Below the pieces are notes generated by a model. The model was not told where the DNA came from. It worked only from the letters and a program-made list of their open reading frames with translations, and searched no databases. The position numbers were made by a program, and so were the translations under genes. Positions 33,167 to 43,747 of a stretch of 64,000 bases of DNA are shown here, piece after piece. Positions within the stretch are counted from its first letter, which is position 1. Each line of letters opens with the position of its first letter. Source of the stretch: Strobilurus pachycystidiatus (lineage: Eukaryota > Basidiomycota > Agaricomycetes > Agaricales > Physalacriaceae); assembly GCA_019915135.1 (NCBI GenBank), contig JAHLMK010000004.1, positions 2,356,001-2,420,000 of the forward strand, given 5' to 3'.

Positions 33167-34029
33167 TCGTAACAGTTTTGTTATGTAGGAAGATCGTGTC
33201 GGTATCTACGTACACGGTACAGACTTGCAAGTCGTGTGATCGACACATATATAACCAAAGTGCGACGGCACGATCACATACCCCTTGGTCTTAACCCACG
33301 AGCACACAATATCCCTCGAGAGCCTTTTCTGAGCAACCATCCGTACGATGCGGAGGGGAGTTTTGCAAATGAGTCTCTGCCTACTCCCTGTAGTCTCGGC
33401 ACGGACAGAACCAAACGTTTTTATCTGGCTGGATCCTCTTCGCTTTGCGATGACATTGCACGTTACTGTTCATGTCTTTCTGCTCAACCGACGTCCCTGT
33501 CTTTGCCACACTGACTCGGAGACGTGGATTTACTAGGGCCCTCTTGACACGTGAGTGATGCTTCCATCTTGAAGATTGTGCGTTGTCCTCCTGCCATGTA
33601 TGTGTGCAGCGTCGCACAAGTCATCAAGTCTATAGAAATCCTTACGCCGCTCTGAGAAGCCATATCCATGCACTGGCAGTATCAATTAGTGTTGGGAGGG
33701 AAGCACAAGCCTGGGGACGGATCTGTCTGTGCTTTGTTATCTTCATAGGGCCTGGCTACGCAAAGGAAGGAAGGACTGTTAGCAGCAGTAGTTTGAGTAT
33801 GAGATGTGATTGGTGATTGTGTTGTTCTACCTAGCTACATGTTTGCTGTATTTATACATTTCAAACGATTCTATATTTATACATGCCGTGCATACGCGTC
33901 GCACACGCGTTGGGCCACGTAGCCAGCTGCGGGTGACGTGTCACTTCTGCCGGCTCGTCTACGCGTCCTTCCGATCCGGGACACGTCACAGTGTACGCAT
34001 CCTCGGCTTGTTACTGCTTAGTGCTGACA
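33167..34029. other. intergenic before the copia fragment
   Basis: No gene is supported. Near 34025 the sequence gctgacactccccctcaagc resembles the edge of fungal copia elements and marks the approximate left limit of the next feature. Confidence 0.35.
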
Positions 34030-34133
34030 CTCCCCCTCAAGCCGAATTCAGTCCTAGTGCTAATTGGTCTTGTGACAGGACCATCACCAAATGTGCCTGT
34101 TCGTTTCATGGCTTCCATCTCGATATCCATGGC

Positions 34134-34918
34134 CTATTTGAATAACGGCCAGTCGTTCCTTTTCATTGCTTCTTCAACGCTTGGTGCATCTGACATGTCT
34201 GCAATGCCAGCATATGCATACTCGACATCGGTATTGGTCTCTGATTCAGTAATGACGTGATGGGCAGCTCGACGTGTCCGACTGCCTTCAATGATATTCT
34301 TGACATCAATCTTTGCCGAAATGTCGCGTGGTGCAAGCAGTTTGATGGGTTTCACTGGCTTTAGTGGTGGACTCAATGGTGGTGTGTCTGGTGGAGTGGT
34401 AAGAGGAGATAACGATGGACTTTGAGGTGGCTGGTCTGGCTCTGGTTGGGATGATGAGCTCTGCTCTGAAGATGTGTGCTGGATGTTTGTTGGCTGTGAA
34501 GGTGCATGCTGAGTGCTGTCCTTCTTTTCTTCATGCCTTATCTCTAGATTCTCCCCCTCATTCAGCACTCTATGGATTGCTCCTCCTCCTTGTCGCATTG
34601 GTGGGAACTTTACGCTCCGCTCAACTCGTATTGATCAATTATCAGGATAATAGATCCGGTGTCCATTACTGTCTTGGTCAAATCCAAGCCAACAACCCTT
34701 GCGAGTGCGTCCTGCAAGCTTTGAATCGCCCTCTACGTGTACCCAGACCTTGCAGCCCCATTCTTGAACATCGCGTAAGTCTGGCTTTGATCCACGGAAC
34801 ACCTTGTATGGTGTACGACCTCCTATGGCCTTTGATGATGTCCGGTTCTTCAACCAGATTGCGTGTTTCAATGCTTCTCCCCACAAGTTCATCGGGAGTC
34901 CAGATGCATGAAGCATAG
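34134..34918 (-). pseudogene. copia integrase C-terminal and linker remnant
   Basis: Two minus-strand pieces, ...MLHASGLPMNLWGEALKHAI to RIYYPDN (34918-34635) and an Asp/Ser/Pro-rich linker (34598-34134), are in different frames, so a frameshift lies near 34610. The linker ends at a TAG in EAMKRNDWPLFK* that relatives read through. Confidence 0.7.
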
Positions 34919-35014
34919 CTCGAACCTTTTCAAGAAGTGTACGATTGAGTCTTTCGGAGACTCCATTATGTTCGGGGGTATCGTGGACTGTGAATCGGCG
35001 CTGTATTCCTTTCT

Positions 35015-36331
35015 CTAACGTGAGGCATCATCTGTGAAGGTAACAAAGTATTTCTTGTGTTGAGGTGTTTCACCAGTTGCGGGACCCCAGACGTCGCTAT
35101 GGACTTGATCCTCAACTGCCCCTGATGCATTGTTCTCCCTAGATTTGGAGACAGCACTCCGTGTCATTCTGCCATGCAGACATGACTCACATTGATCCTT
35201 TGAGGTAGGTGAGCTTTCATCAAGCTCCAACCCTTTGATTAACTGATCCTTGACCAGCTTCTTTGCTGCGTTGACTGGAAGATGGCCCATCAGGCGGTGT
35301 AGTTCATCCACAGTTACAATACACAGTCCATCATCAACATGATGTGCTTGAGACTCGGGTACAGGTATTCGCAACCTATACAATCCATTCTGCAGTGGTA
35401 TGGAACCAATCTGATGGTGTTGCTTGTCGAGGATACTGCACTTCCCATCTCCAAAATGTATGTGATAGCCTGCCTTGTCTATGCGGCTCACGGAGAGAAG
35501 TGTTACTCCCAAGTTTGGTGCGTGTAAGACATCCTTGAGGATTATATTTGACGTCTCATTGGTTCCATTAGGGACTGTAATTTCCAGGTCACCACGTCCG
35601 ATTGCTTTGAAAAGCTTCTTGTCCGCCGCTAATATCTCTCGTGACTTGATAGTCCTATAGTTCATTAATTGATGACACAACGGAGTCATATGTTGGGTAG
35701 CGCCGGAGTCAAAGATGTCCACATTGTACTTGCGCTCTGTTTTGATGGCTGCTGCAGCAAGTTGTTCAGAGGTAAGGGATGTCATCTCTCCAATGAGCTC
35801 TGTTTCTTCAGGCTTGTCATCCTCTTCCTCGTCATTGTCTTCCTCGCTGCACTGGAGTGATGGCATCTCATCATCCTCCTCAATGTCGCTGTCACTAGCG
35901 TACAGGAGTGAGGGCCTGTTCAAGTCCGTAAGATTGTCTTCTTCGGCTAGATCGAACTCCACCTCCTCCTCATCAGCAAACCATGCAGCGTCAAACTCCT
36001 GTTCAACCTTGGCTGCATTTGCCTTTCCATAACCCTTCTTGGGTTTCTGACCTTCCTTCCCTCCTCCTTTAGCCCAACAGTCGCGTGCCATATGCCCCTT
36101 TTTGTGGCAGTTATAGCACTCCACTCCCTTCTTGGATCCTTTGCCGTCATTCTTGCTGTAAAATGCGGCTTCCTTCTCGCCCTTGTTTCCGGACCTGACT
36201 CTTCGTCGGTCTGCTTCATTGGCAATGCCCTGTAGCACTGTATCGGGATCGAGAGGTTTTCCAAGGAGTGTAGCAGCACCCGTCAATGCGGACAGGTACA
36301 TTTCATATGAGCTGGGGAGGGAACCAAGCAC
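35015..36331 (-). pseudogene. copia gag-protease-integrase N-terminal remnant
   Basis: An open frame of 438 codons without a true start: the first visible residue is a GTG codon inside gag, and the upstream sequence (AKNFVAIVLG) continues the same frame for a few codons before similarity ends near 36356. It contains the CCHC knuckle, a stretch rich in Asp and Glu, the DSGA protease site and the integrase zinc-binding region. It ends at the deletion inside the integrase core. Confidence 0.8.
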
Positions 36332-36360
36332 AATTGCAACAAAGTTCTTTGCGCCGCCTT

Positions 36361-37724
36361 ATTTCATCTGCAGCTCCCGCTGATGAAGGAACACGTCCGG
36401 CCACAAACATGGAGAAACAAGCCCGCGCGAATCGGAGACAAGATACGCGCGCGCAGCCCTCCTGTTATGATCTTGGTCCGGGTGTCCGACAGGCACAAGG
36501 CCTTGCCATCCTCCTGGTTCCCGAAAGGTCGTCTGAAACCCTTCGGGGCGCTCGAGGAGCGTACCCGCGGGCGAAATCTATATCTTGTTCCACCACGAAC
36601 TCCGTTCACGGATATCACCTCCGCGGAAGCACCGTCTTCCTCCCTCCCCCTGCAACGTACCATTGGATACGACCTTACGAGAAGCCAGCGCAATCAGGTT
36701 GCGGACTCTCTCCGTCATTTTGACACCTCAGGGAAATCCTAGCGAACTAAGTAACATACGCGCCCACATCCGGATCACTCGGTCCGACTACAGGGAAGCC
36801 CGAAGGAATACTCTCGCCACATCACCTACCGACCTCGCTCGTACGAGTCTAGACTCAGCAGGGCGGTCGACCACCGTAGGGGAAAGGCGCGCCCGACCGT
36901 CTCCGCTCGGCCGAGGACCTTTCCCGATCGCCCGCCCCTCGCACAACTATGTTCACGAGGGCTCTCTCCTCTGGTAGAGCTGGCTGGCGCTTCTTGAGAA
37001 GAAGCACCACGCGCTCCCATGATACCGCCCGCCCTATCGCGCCCATCGCCATCGATCCCGCCTCGCGACCGCATGGGTGAATCCCGCCGCTAATCGGCAT
37101 CGACTCCCGCCGCGTCGGCTGACAACCCGCCATCGCCGGATAGGCCTGGGTCGTTTACGCTTTTAGCCGGAACCTTGAAGAAGGTTCTCGATGTTTGGAG
37201 AATGAGTCAGGAGCGCCCTTTTGGGTAGATGGCGGGACAGGGCGGTCCCGCCGCCCGACGTATAAATACAGCGCTATCATACTTGTAAAACCTTAGAGTG
37301 GACTTTACGTTTAACCATCCCGTTCTTCGTCCTCGTCCCCGTCTCCTCATCCAAACAGACCATCCTCTTAAGATATCGACCGGGTCGATCTCTAAAGTGA
37401 ACGACCTCTCGCAAGAACAGACCAATAGACGACTCGGGGAGTCCGTCTGATTGACATCTCGACCCTCGCTCGTGTTGATTCCTGCCAGCGGAACACTCTC
37501 GATCTCGATAGACGGCCCGACCTACTTAGGATCCTAGGACGGACGCTAACAATTCCGTTCCATGTTACCCAACCGGGGAGAGCGCAGGATTGCCTTAGTC
37601 GCCGTTGTGGGATGATATTAGCGAGTGGAAAAGGGTGTAATATTTGGGATGAGGCTCCTGGGAAGCCCGCTATACCCCGCCTACATGAACGACGGGGGAG
37701 AGCCAAAGCAGCCCAACCTAAGCC
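36361..37724. other. LTR-like or promoter-like non-coding DNA
   Basis: GC-rich, no gene. A tgttatgatcttgg stretch near 36463 and a cgacgtataaatacagcgc TATA-like stretch near 37258, followed by a pyrimidine-rich tract, resemble the layout of the LTR at 49202, but sequence identity is not evident. It is possibly a degraded solo LTR. Nothing else is seen. Confidence 0.3.
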
Positions 37725-40070
37725 TCACAATTGACCAGCCAAAGGTGGGGGAAGGTATTGTGAGGACAGCGCAGGCTCCCCAGAAACAACGATTGGAGGA
37801 AAAGTCGGGATGGTAGAAACTGTTGAGGAACGAGTACCAGATGAATGAGGAAGAACCCAATGCGGACAAAGTGTTGATAAGGTGCGCCACTCAAAGCGAG
37901 ACAGGGCATCCGCTACAGAGTTCTCTTTTGTTGGAATCCACAATGTGGTGAAAGAGAACCCGTGACGGGCAGCAAGAAGAGCGAACTGTCGGAAAAGAGA
38001 CTGTGTAGGAGGGTGATCAATGTGACCGGATGCAAGACAAGTGGCAATAGCCTCATTGTCTACACAAAAGACAACCTGGAGCCCATGCCACAAGTGTCCC
38101 CATAACTGCGCAGCCCAAAGAATAGCTCTCATCTCCTTCCAATGGATTGGGAGAGCCATGAAGCGGGAAGGAAGTGGCTCTGCAAAGAAGGCATCATCAT
38201 AGTAGCCGCCAAGGCCACGAATGCCACTGGCGTCTGTCCACACTTGGAAGTTGGGCAAGGACGGGCCGATGGTAAATGTGCCATTGAATGTGGGGAGAAA
38301 ATCTGACCACCACTGGAGTTCCTCCCGAGCTGAGAGAGGTATGCGACGGCGAAGCCAGTGAGTTTGGGGAAACAAGGAGCGCTTGAAATCAAGAAGGCGC
38401 CGGGTGAAAAAGCGACCAATAGGGACAACAGATTGAGCAAACACCATATGACCACATAGCTCCTCCAAGTCACCGTGGTGAGCTGAACCCCGTACCAAGC
38501 AGGCCAAAACCAGCTTTAGAAGCCGGTCGACCTTCTCAAGGGGCAGACGCGCCTCCATGGCCACCGAATCCAGCTCAATTCCCAAAAACTCGAGCTCGTG
38601 CACAGGCCCCATTTCCTTGTCCTCTGAGAGAGTAAAGCCAAGCTCCGCCGCCACGTCCCGGAAAAGAGATCGACCATGCTCAGCAAACTCCCGGCCTTGT
38701 GCCGCAGAGGTCACATTAAGCCAGTCATCCAGGTAGTGCTGCAAAAGTGCAAACACCTCGTTGCGATTGAGAAGGATCCAATGATGGGCCTCCGCAAAAT
38801 AGTTGTAGATGCGGGGAGATGTACGCAAGCCAAAAGGAAGGAAAATGTCCAGATAGATGCGACCGCGCCACACAAACCCAAGATAGCGCCACTGCGAGGG
38901 ATGTACTGCAATATGACGAAAAGCCGCAGTGAGATCCGCTTTGTACAGGAAGCAACGAGGACCAGCTTGGCGAATGCGGTCAATGGCAGCCAAGATAGCC
39001 TCATACACAAGGTGACTGTATTCAACGGGAATGGCGTTGTTGACGGAGCGATCAAGGGGTGAGGACAGATGGTGGATTTGGCGCCGCTTTGTACTGTACT
39101 TTTTTGGCACAGATCCCAGAGGCGAGAGAACAACGGAGTGTGATTTTGGGTCGTTGCTGAGGGCCATGACACGGCCTAGTGAGACCTCCGCGGTCAAGTC
39201 AGCATCTACAGTCTCAGGGAACTGGAGTGCGGATGGGAGATTTGGCGGGAGTGAAGTGGATGAGGGCGGAGCAAGCTCGGGATCAATGCCTAACGGGACA
39301 CCATAGCGAATGGAATCCACCAGGGTGTTGGCAAAGACACGGTCGGGGTACGCCTCCAGCGCTGCCTCCCATGCAGAAGGTATCAGCTTGATGTTGGGCA
39401 TCGGAGTCAAGTGCGGAGCCGTCAACGGGAACAAAAGTTCTGTGTTCGGGCGCAAGGGATGTAGGGGAGTGGACGACGCTGCATGAACAGCTAAGGGGTC
39501 AGAACTTTGTGATGAAGATGGTAGCAGTGGTACTTCCCGCCTAAGTGGCGAGACGGGAGAGGAAGTTCGGACTACCTCTCCCCCTCGCTTGCCCAGCTTG
39601 CTGTACCATCTGGTGGGCCTTTCCAGTGGCTGCACTTGGGCTACATCCGGGGGAGACGTCGATGGACAGTACGGAGCGGTATGGGTCGGGTCTTCGCAGC
39701 GCGAGCAGGTATGGCGCCGTTTGCAGTGGCGACGACCGTCCCAGCAACCACCTTGGCGGTTGTGGCCCCAACACACTTGCGAGCGAATGGGGGTACCAGC
39801 TGGAAGGAGGATGCGTCCATCGTTTGGCGGAGACCAGGTCCCGCGATGAGCAGGACGCGAGAATGGACGCGCCGGTGGCATCGAAAGCGCCAAACCGGAG
39901 TAAGAAGAGAAAGAAGAAACAAATGCTAAAGACGAGGACGAGTGTAAACGAGACGAGGACGACGTGGGGACTCGGGCATAGACAAGACTAGGATCCGAAA
40001 CGAGGGACAGAGCAGCGCGCGTCGCGCGCTGCAGTTGGCCGCAGGTGATGACGGCGGGAACGAGAGACAA
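37725..40070 (-). CDS. DIRS-like retrotransposon RT/RNase H protein
   Basis: One long open frame of 781 codons (the ATG may lie further inside). An N-terminal Ser/Pro-rich region carries a CCCH-like finger CWGHNRQGGCWDGRRHCKRRH followed by CSRCEDPTHTAPYC, a possible gag-type nucleic-acid binding part at about residues 97-135. Reverse transcriptase follows with SPLGSVPKKYSTKRRQIHHL, FLYKADLTAAFRHI, LPFGLRTSPRIYNYF and the catalytic LQHYLDDWLNV. RNase H then shows FQVWTDASGIRGLGG, the Glu of HWKEMRAILWA, CVDNEAIATCLASG and NSVADALSRF. The order and the YLDD context fit DIRS/Ngaro-type elements. No tyrosine recombinase frame and no split terminal repeats were found next to it. The frame is intact, so the insertion may be fairly young or still useful in trans. 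Confidence 0.75.
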   Translation of the reverse strand: MSLVPAVITCGQLQRATRAALSLVSDPSLVYARVPTSSSSRLHSSSSLAFVSSFSSYSGLALSMPPARPFSRPAHRGTWSPPNDGRILLPAGTPIRSQVCWGHNRQGGCWDGRRHCKRRHTCSRCEDPTHTAPYCPSTSPPDVAQVQPLERPTRWYSKLGKRGGEVVRTSSPVSPLRREVPLLPSSSQSSDPLAVHAASSTPLHPLRPNTELLFPLTAPHLTPMPNIKLIPSAWEAALEAYPDRVFANTLVDSIRYGVPLGIDPELAPPSSTSLPPNLPSALQFPETVDADLTAEVSLGRVMALSNDPKSHSVVLSPLGSVPKKYSTKRRQIHHLSSPLDRSVNNAIPVEYSHLVYEAILAAIDRIRQAGPRCFLYKADLTAAFRHIAVHPSQWRYLGFVWRGRIYLDIFLPFGLRTSPRIYNYFAEAHHWILLNRNEVFALLQHYLDDWLNVTSAAQGREFAEHGRSLFRDVAAELGFTLSEDKEMGPVHELEFLGIELDSVAMEARLPLEKVDRLLKLVLACLVRGSAHHGDLEELCGHMVFAQSVVPIGRFFTRRLLDFKRSLFPQTHWLRRRIPLSAREELQWWSDFLPTFNGTFTIGPSLPNFQVWTDASGIRGLGGYYDDAFFAEPLPSRFMALPIHWKEMRAILWAAQLWGHLWHGLQVVFCVDNEAIATCLASGHIDHPPTQSLFRQFALLAARHGFSFTTLWIPTKENSVADALSRFEWRTLSTLCPHWVLPHSSGTRSSTVSTIPTFPPIVVSGEPALSSQYLPPPLAGQL

Positions 40071-41015
40071 TCAGAGGATGCCCATGTTTGGACCTGGCAA
40101 TCCCCTGGATCAGGGTTGATCTACATTCCTCGCTTATCCCCGAGGCTTCAACTTGTTTGGTATGTTGACTCCGAGTTATGTATTCGTCCGCCAACAATAA
40201 GTCCGGGCCACCATCCAGCAAACGTATCCTCGTCCCCAAGAAAGTGAAAAATCATCACCACGTTCCACATCCTCTCCTATGCTTAAAACGGTGTAGATGT
40301 AGGCAAGTTTTGTGTGCAGGAGAAGGGTGGAGCCGGAAGATTGTCAAGATGGTTCCTTCCTCCATGTGTTGTTATGGGGCACGGGGTCACAACGTATGGA
40401 ACCTAGGCCTGAGCATTGGACTTGGACTTGGAGTGGAATTCGATTACTGAGCCCCCGATGTAGTTGTAGCGAGATCTCCATGTCCGTACCCCCCCCACGA
40501 GAATCAATGTAGCGTCCGTACCTCCAATAGATCCGGCCGTGGGGATGGATGAATACATGTAACGCGGAACCAGAGAGTGCGAACCCCAAAACTTGTCGCC
40601 CCCCGTCTCGCGTTACAATACAATGGATCGTAGTTTTCGACATCTGGATCCTGATGTAACTGATTCATTGTAGTGGAGTATGTTGGATCGGCCGACCTAT
40701 CTTTTCACAAACCGTCGCTCGTGCCCTTTGTAACATGGATGGTAGAACTAGCTCCAGTTCTGTGGTGCATTCTGGTTCTCGTCCACTTCCTGCTATCCAT
40801 TCGTACCCCTGACGGCTCACTCACTTTCTACGGCGAAGAAGAGCGTGTGTAAGAGAATCCGGACCTCGTGTTTCCGATTGCACGTCGCGCCTCTTTCCTA
40901 ACCCACGCCCTCATTACGCCTCTGTCTTTAGTAAATAGTCTATATAGGTATCAAGTCCGAGGTATAACACACCGCTCCTCCCCTCCCACCTCCCACCTCC
41001 CACACATAACTCTGG
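40071..41015. other. intergenic, right flank of the DIRS-like ORF
   Basis: No gene. A short inverted pair tgtaacgcg (40558) and cgcgttaca (40608) is present, too short to interpret. No tyrosine recombinase or terminal repeat was recognised. Confidence 0.35.
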
Positions 41016-42855
41016 CTATACACACACCCGAGGCTCCACTGGCACGCAAACCACCCCCCTTCCCCCTCCCTGTGCCTCCCTGAACTCAAACGCGCGCACC
41101 AGAACCGCTAGCATGATCTTGCGCTGCATCCGCGCCTGCCCCTCCCCGTCCCTCACTTCCCTTGCTCCACTGACTCCCACACTCACTCCCCCATTGACTC
41201 CCGCTCCCCCACTAACACCCCCATTTACTCGTGAGGCTCGGTAAACCTCGCCGAACCACCGCTCCGGGTCGAACCGCGCGGCGTTCTCGCCCCACACGCG
41301 CGGGTTGGTGTTCATAGCGCGCCAGGGGATGATGTAGCGCTGTGCGGGGGCGGGGTTGTCAGTACGGTACAGTTGAGGGGGTGACGGGGAAGAAGTGTGA
41401 TGACGAGAAAAGAGAGGGAGGGGGGCGGAGAAGCGGAAGGAAGCAGGAAGGGGGGAGGAAGGAAGAGGGAGCGGGGAGGAGGAGGGGACCAGGACGCACC
41501 TCGCCAGGCAACACCGGCAGGCTCACGAACGTCTGCTCGCGGAGCATCACCAGCGGCGTCTCCAGCGGGATGCTGTCCTCCCGCGTCCCTACGCGGATCG
41601 TGGTTTCTTCTGGGGGGTGGAGGCGCTGTCTGTCAAGACGTTAGGATGGGGGACGGGGACGGGAAGAGGGGCAGGTAAGGGAAGAAGGAGGGAAAGCGAA
41701 AGGAAAGGCAAAGAGTGAGGGGGACACGCACCCTTCTCTCACGACAGCATCGAGATACGGCAGCTTGTCCAGCACGGCGTAATCACGCACGTCCACCACG
41801 CCCGCGAGCTCCCGCCGCAGCGCGTCCTGACACCCCGGCTGCCGCGCGAGTTCTAGGAAGGTGTTTTCGAGCGTGGAGTCCGATCTGTGGTTATATTTGC
41901 GATGAGCCTCGGGAGGGGAGGGAGAGACGCAGCACGCACATGGACGTCTACGCCATAGTCAGTAACCCACAAAGAAACAAAGGAAGGATGGGCAACGCAC
42001 AGTATCATGATCCTCTCCCGCGTCCCCGTTGATGCATCCTTGTGTCCCATTCCGTGTCATGTCCACTATCGCGTTCCCGTTCAAATTCGTTTCCCTGTAC
42101 GTCCGGGTTCTGGTTTACTTCATTCGATCGGGGAAAAGGAGGGACGTGGTGCATACCTGAGATAACGCGCGAGGTCCAGCGGCCCGGGCGCGTCGAGGTC
42201 TGCTGAGATTTTGGACGCGCACTAATATGAGTGGTGAGGGGATGAGTGGGATGGTGGGGGAAAGGGGACTGACGAGCTCAGCGCAGCGCATCGCACCCGC
42301 GGGGCTAGCGTACGTCAGAGAGGGTTGATGACCGCGAGTGATTGTGGGGACCTACGTCAGACTCGATGCCGGTTCGAGTTGTGGCGGGCAATTCGGTGCG
42401 ACTGCGACTACGGAGGGTTGGCTTGGGATGGCGTGTGTGTGTAAGTGGTGGTGTGGTGCTCACCATAGACCTCCGGATGGCGCATGATATACCCCACCGC
42501 CGCGCGGTCCGTCACCACGATCTTCCGCCCGCGTCAAGAAGGAGGAGAGGAGAGGAGGGGAACACACCATATCGCGTCGCCACCACACCCAGGCCCAGGG
42601 GCTTTTCATCCGCCACACGCCTCCCCCTACCCCTCTTGCTATAAATGTGTAGTCCTGGGCCCACCAGTTCCACTTTTGGAATAAGCAGCTAGCCAGACGC
42701 GGAAACGAGACACGCACCTGAGTTTTGGTTGTGGCTTTGGGTATATCATCGAACGGCGTCCTTGGCACGCGCTGCATGAACAGAAACGAGTAGACCACGA
42801 ACGCGGCGATGAGCGCCTCGAGGGGTTGTACGTCCAGGATGTTCCCGGGCGCCAT
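41016..42855 (-). pseudogene. cytochrome P450 remnant lacking the heme-binding loop
   Basis: P450s are heme monooxygenases on the ER membrane. This copy keeps an N-terminal anchor (MAPGNILDVQPLEALIAAFV), KIVVTDRAAVGYIMRHPEVYG near 42450, SADLDAPGPLDLARYLR near 42190, NTFLELARQPGCQDALRREL and LPYLDAVVREG|QRLHPPEETTIRVG across an intron (ExxR as EGQR), and FVSLPVLPGE. The last exon shows YIIPWRAMNTNPRVWGENAA and FDPERWFGEV. After that the expected FxxGxxxCxG heme loop is absent. A Gly/Val/Ser-rich tract takes its place, then the frame resumes with a late-helix-like KIMLAVLVRAFEFREAQ and a stop at 41016. The I-helix AGxxT region was not found either. Several introns are long and GC-poor in motifs. 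I judge it a pseudogene. Confidence 0.65.
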
Positions 42856-43747
42856 GCGTGTGTTTGGTAGTGGGCTAAGGTCGTGGGTGGGCGTTACAGA
42901 CAGCAAGTGAACGGCCCGACGTGGGCGTTAGAGGCAGGAACAGGAAGACTCGGAGTGGGGCTCGGCGCTATATGTACATCGGCCTTGGCAGGAGCCTGGG
43001 TTCCGGGTGGAAGCAAGTTGTGTGTTCGTGTATAAAGCGGTGCTGTGCACAGGGTCGTATGATCTACGAGCTCGGAGTAGGATAAAAAAAGGTAAGGTAT
43101 ACGTATACATGTACCTGTTGTTTACCAGATTTGGGAAGCGAGGGGTTCTCCGAGAACGAGGGGAAAAAATAGCTCGTTGAATGTTTCCCCAAACGCGGTG
43201 GGGCAACTGGTTGAGCAAAGCCGGAACGAGCCCAGGTGCAATACGAGAGAAAGGCTTGGCGGCGTGGGTAATAATAGCCGGCTGGCGCCTGATAAAAGCA
43301 GTTGCGAGTACTTTTTGGATTTCCTGTCGTGCTGCTCATCCACCTTACATACGGTATAGTTTCCCTCTTCAACACCGTACCTCCTTCACAATTTGAATCC
43401 CGAGATCCGTCTCCGAGTCGCTTGGAAGCAACCGCGAAGCTGCGGAAGGTCTTATCTTCTCGAGTTCCCAGGCTTCGTTGTATGACGATGCTCACGGATG
43501 CAGATTATCCTACATCCTTCCATGTATGCCTAGCGACAAAGCAGCCACGAAGCCCGGATCTGCGCCCGAGTGTGTGGTCGAACTCTCCCTCCATTCTAGA
43601 TCTCCTTGTCTCCGTCCTCCCACAAACGCTCGGTCCGAATCCCCGACAGCGGTCGTGGTGCCGTGACGTCATAGCACCGCCACGCACTGCCACATTCATA
43701 TGTAAACACCCTGGGCCTCTGATTGATTGACGATCACCTTTTGCTCG
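42856..43747. other. intergenic between diverging genes
   Basis: Shared upstream DNA of the P450 remnant and the orphan gene at 43748. Open frames are present on both strands but unsupported. No repeat or RNA gene was seen. Confidence 0.35.

Larger units (their letters stand above)
34030..36360 (-). mobile_element. Ty1/copia retrotransposon fragment, both ends lost
   Basis: A minus-strand gag-pol remnant. The frame at 36331-35015 starts inside gag (LGSLPSSYEMYLSALTGAA), then shows a CCHC knuckle CYNCHKKGHMARDC, the protease active site DIFDSGATQHM, a GAG-pre-integrase HRLMGHL region with a CESCLHGRM pair, and the integrase start VHSDVWGP and FTDDASR. About 35015 the frame breaks and resumes with HDTPEHNGVSERLNRTLLEK, so part of the integrase core is deleted. 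A linker rich in Ser/Pro ends at a TAG (34134) where relatives would continue into reverse transcriptase; the same frame goes on with AMDIEMEAMKRTGTF for a few codons. RT and RNase H are absent and no LTR pair was found, so it cannot move on its own. Confidence 0.85.
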
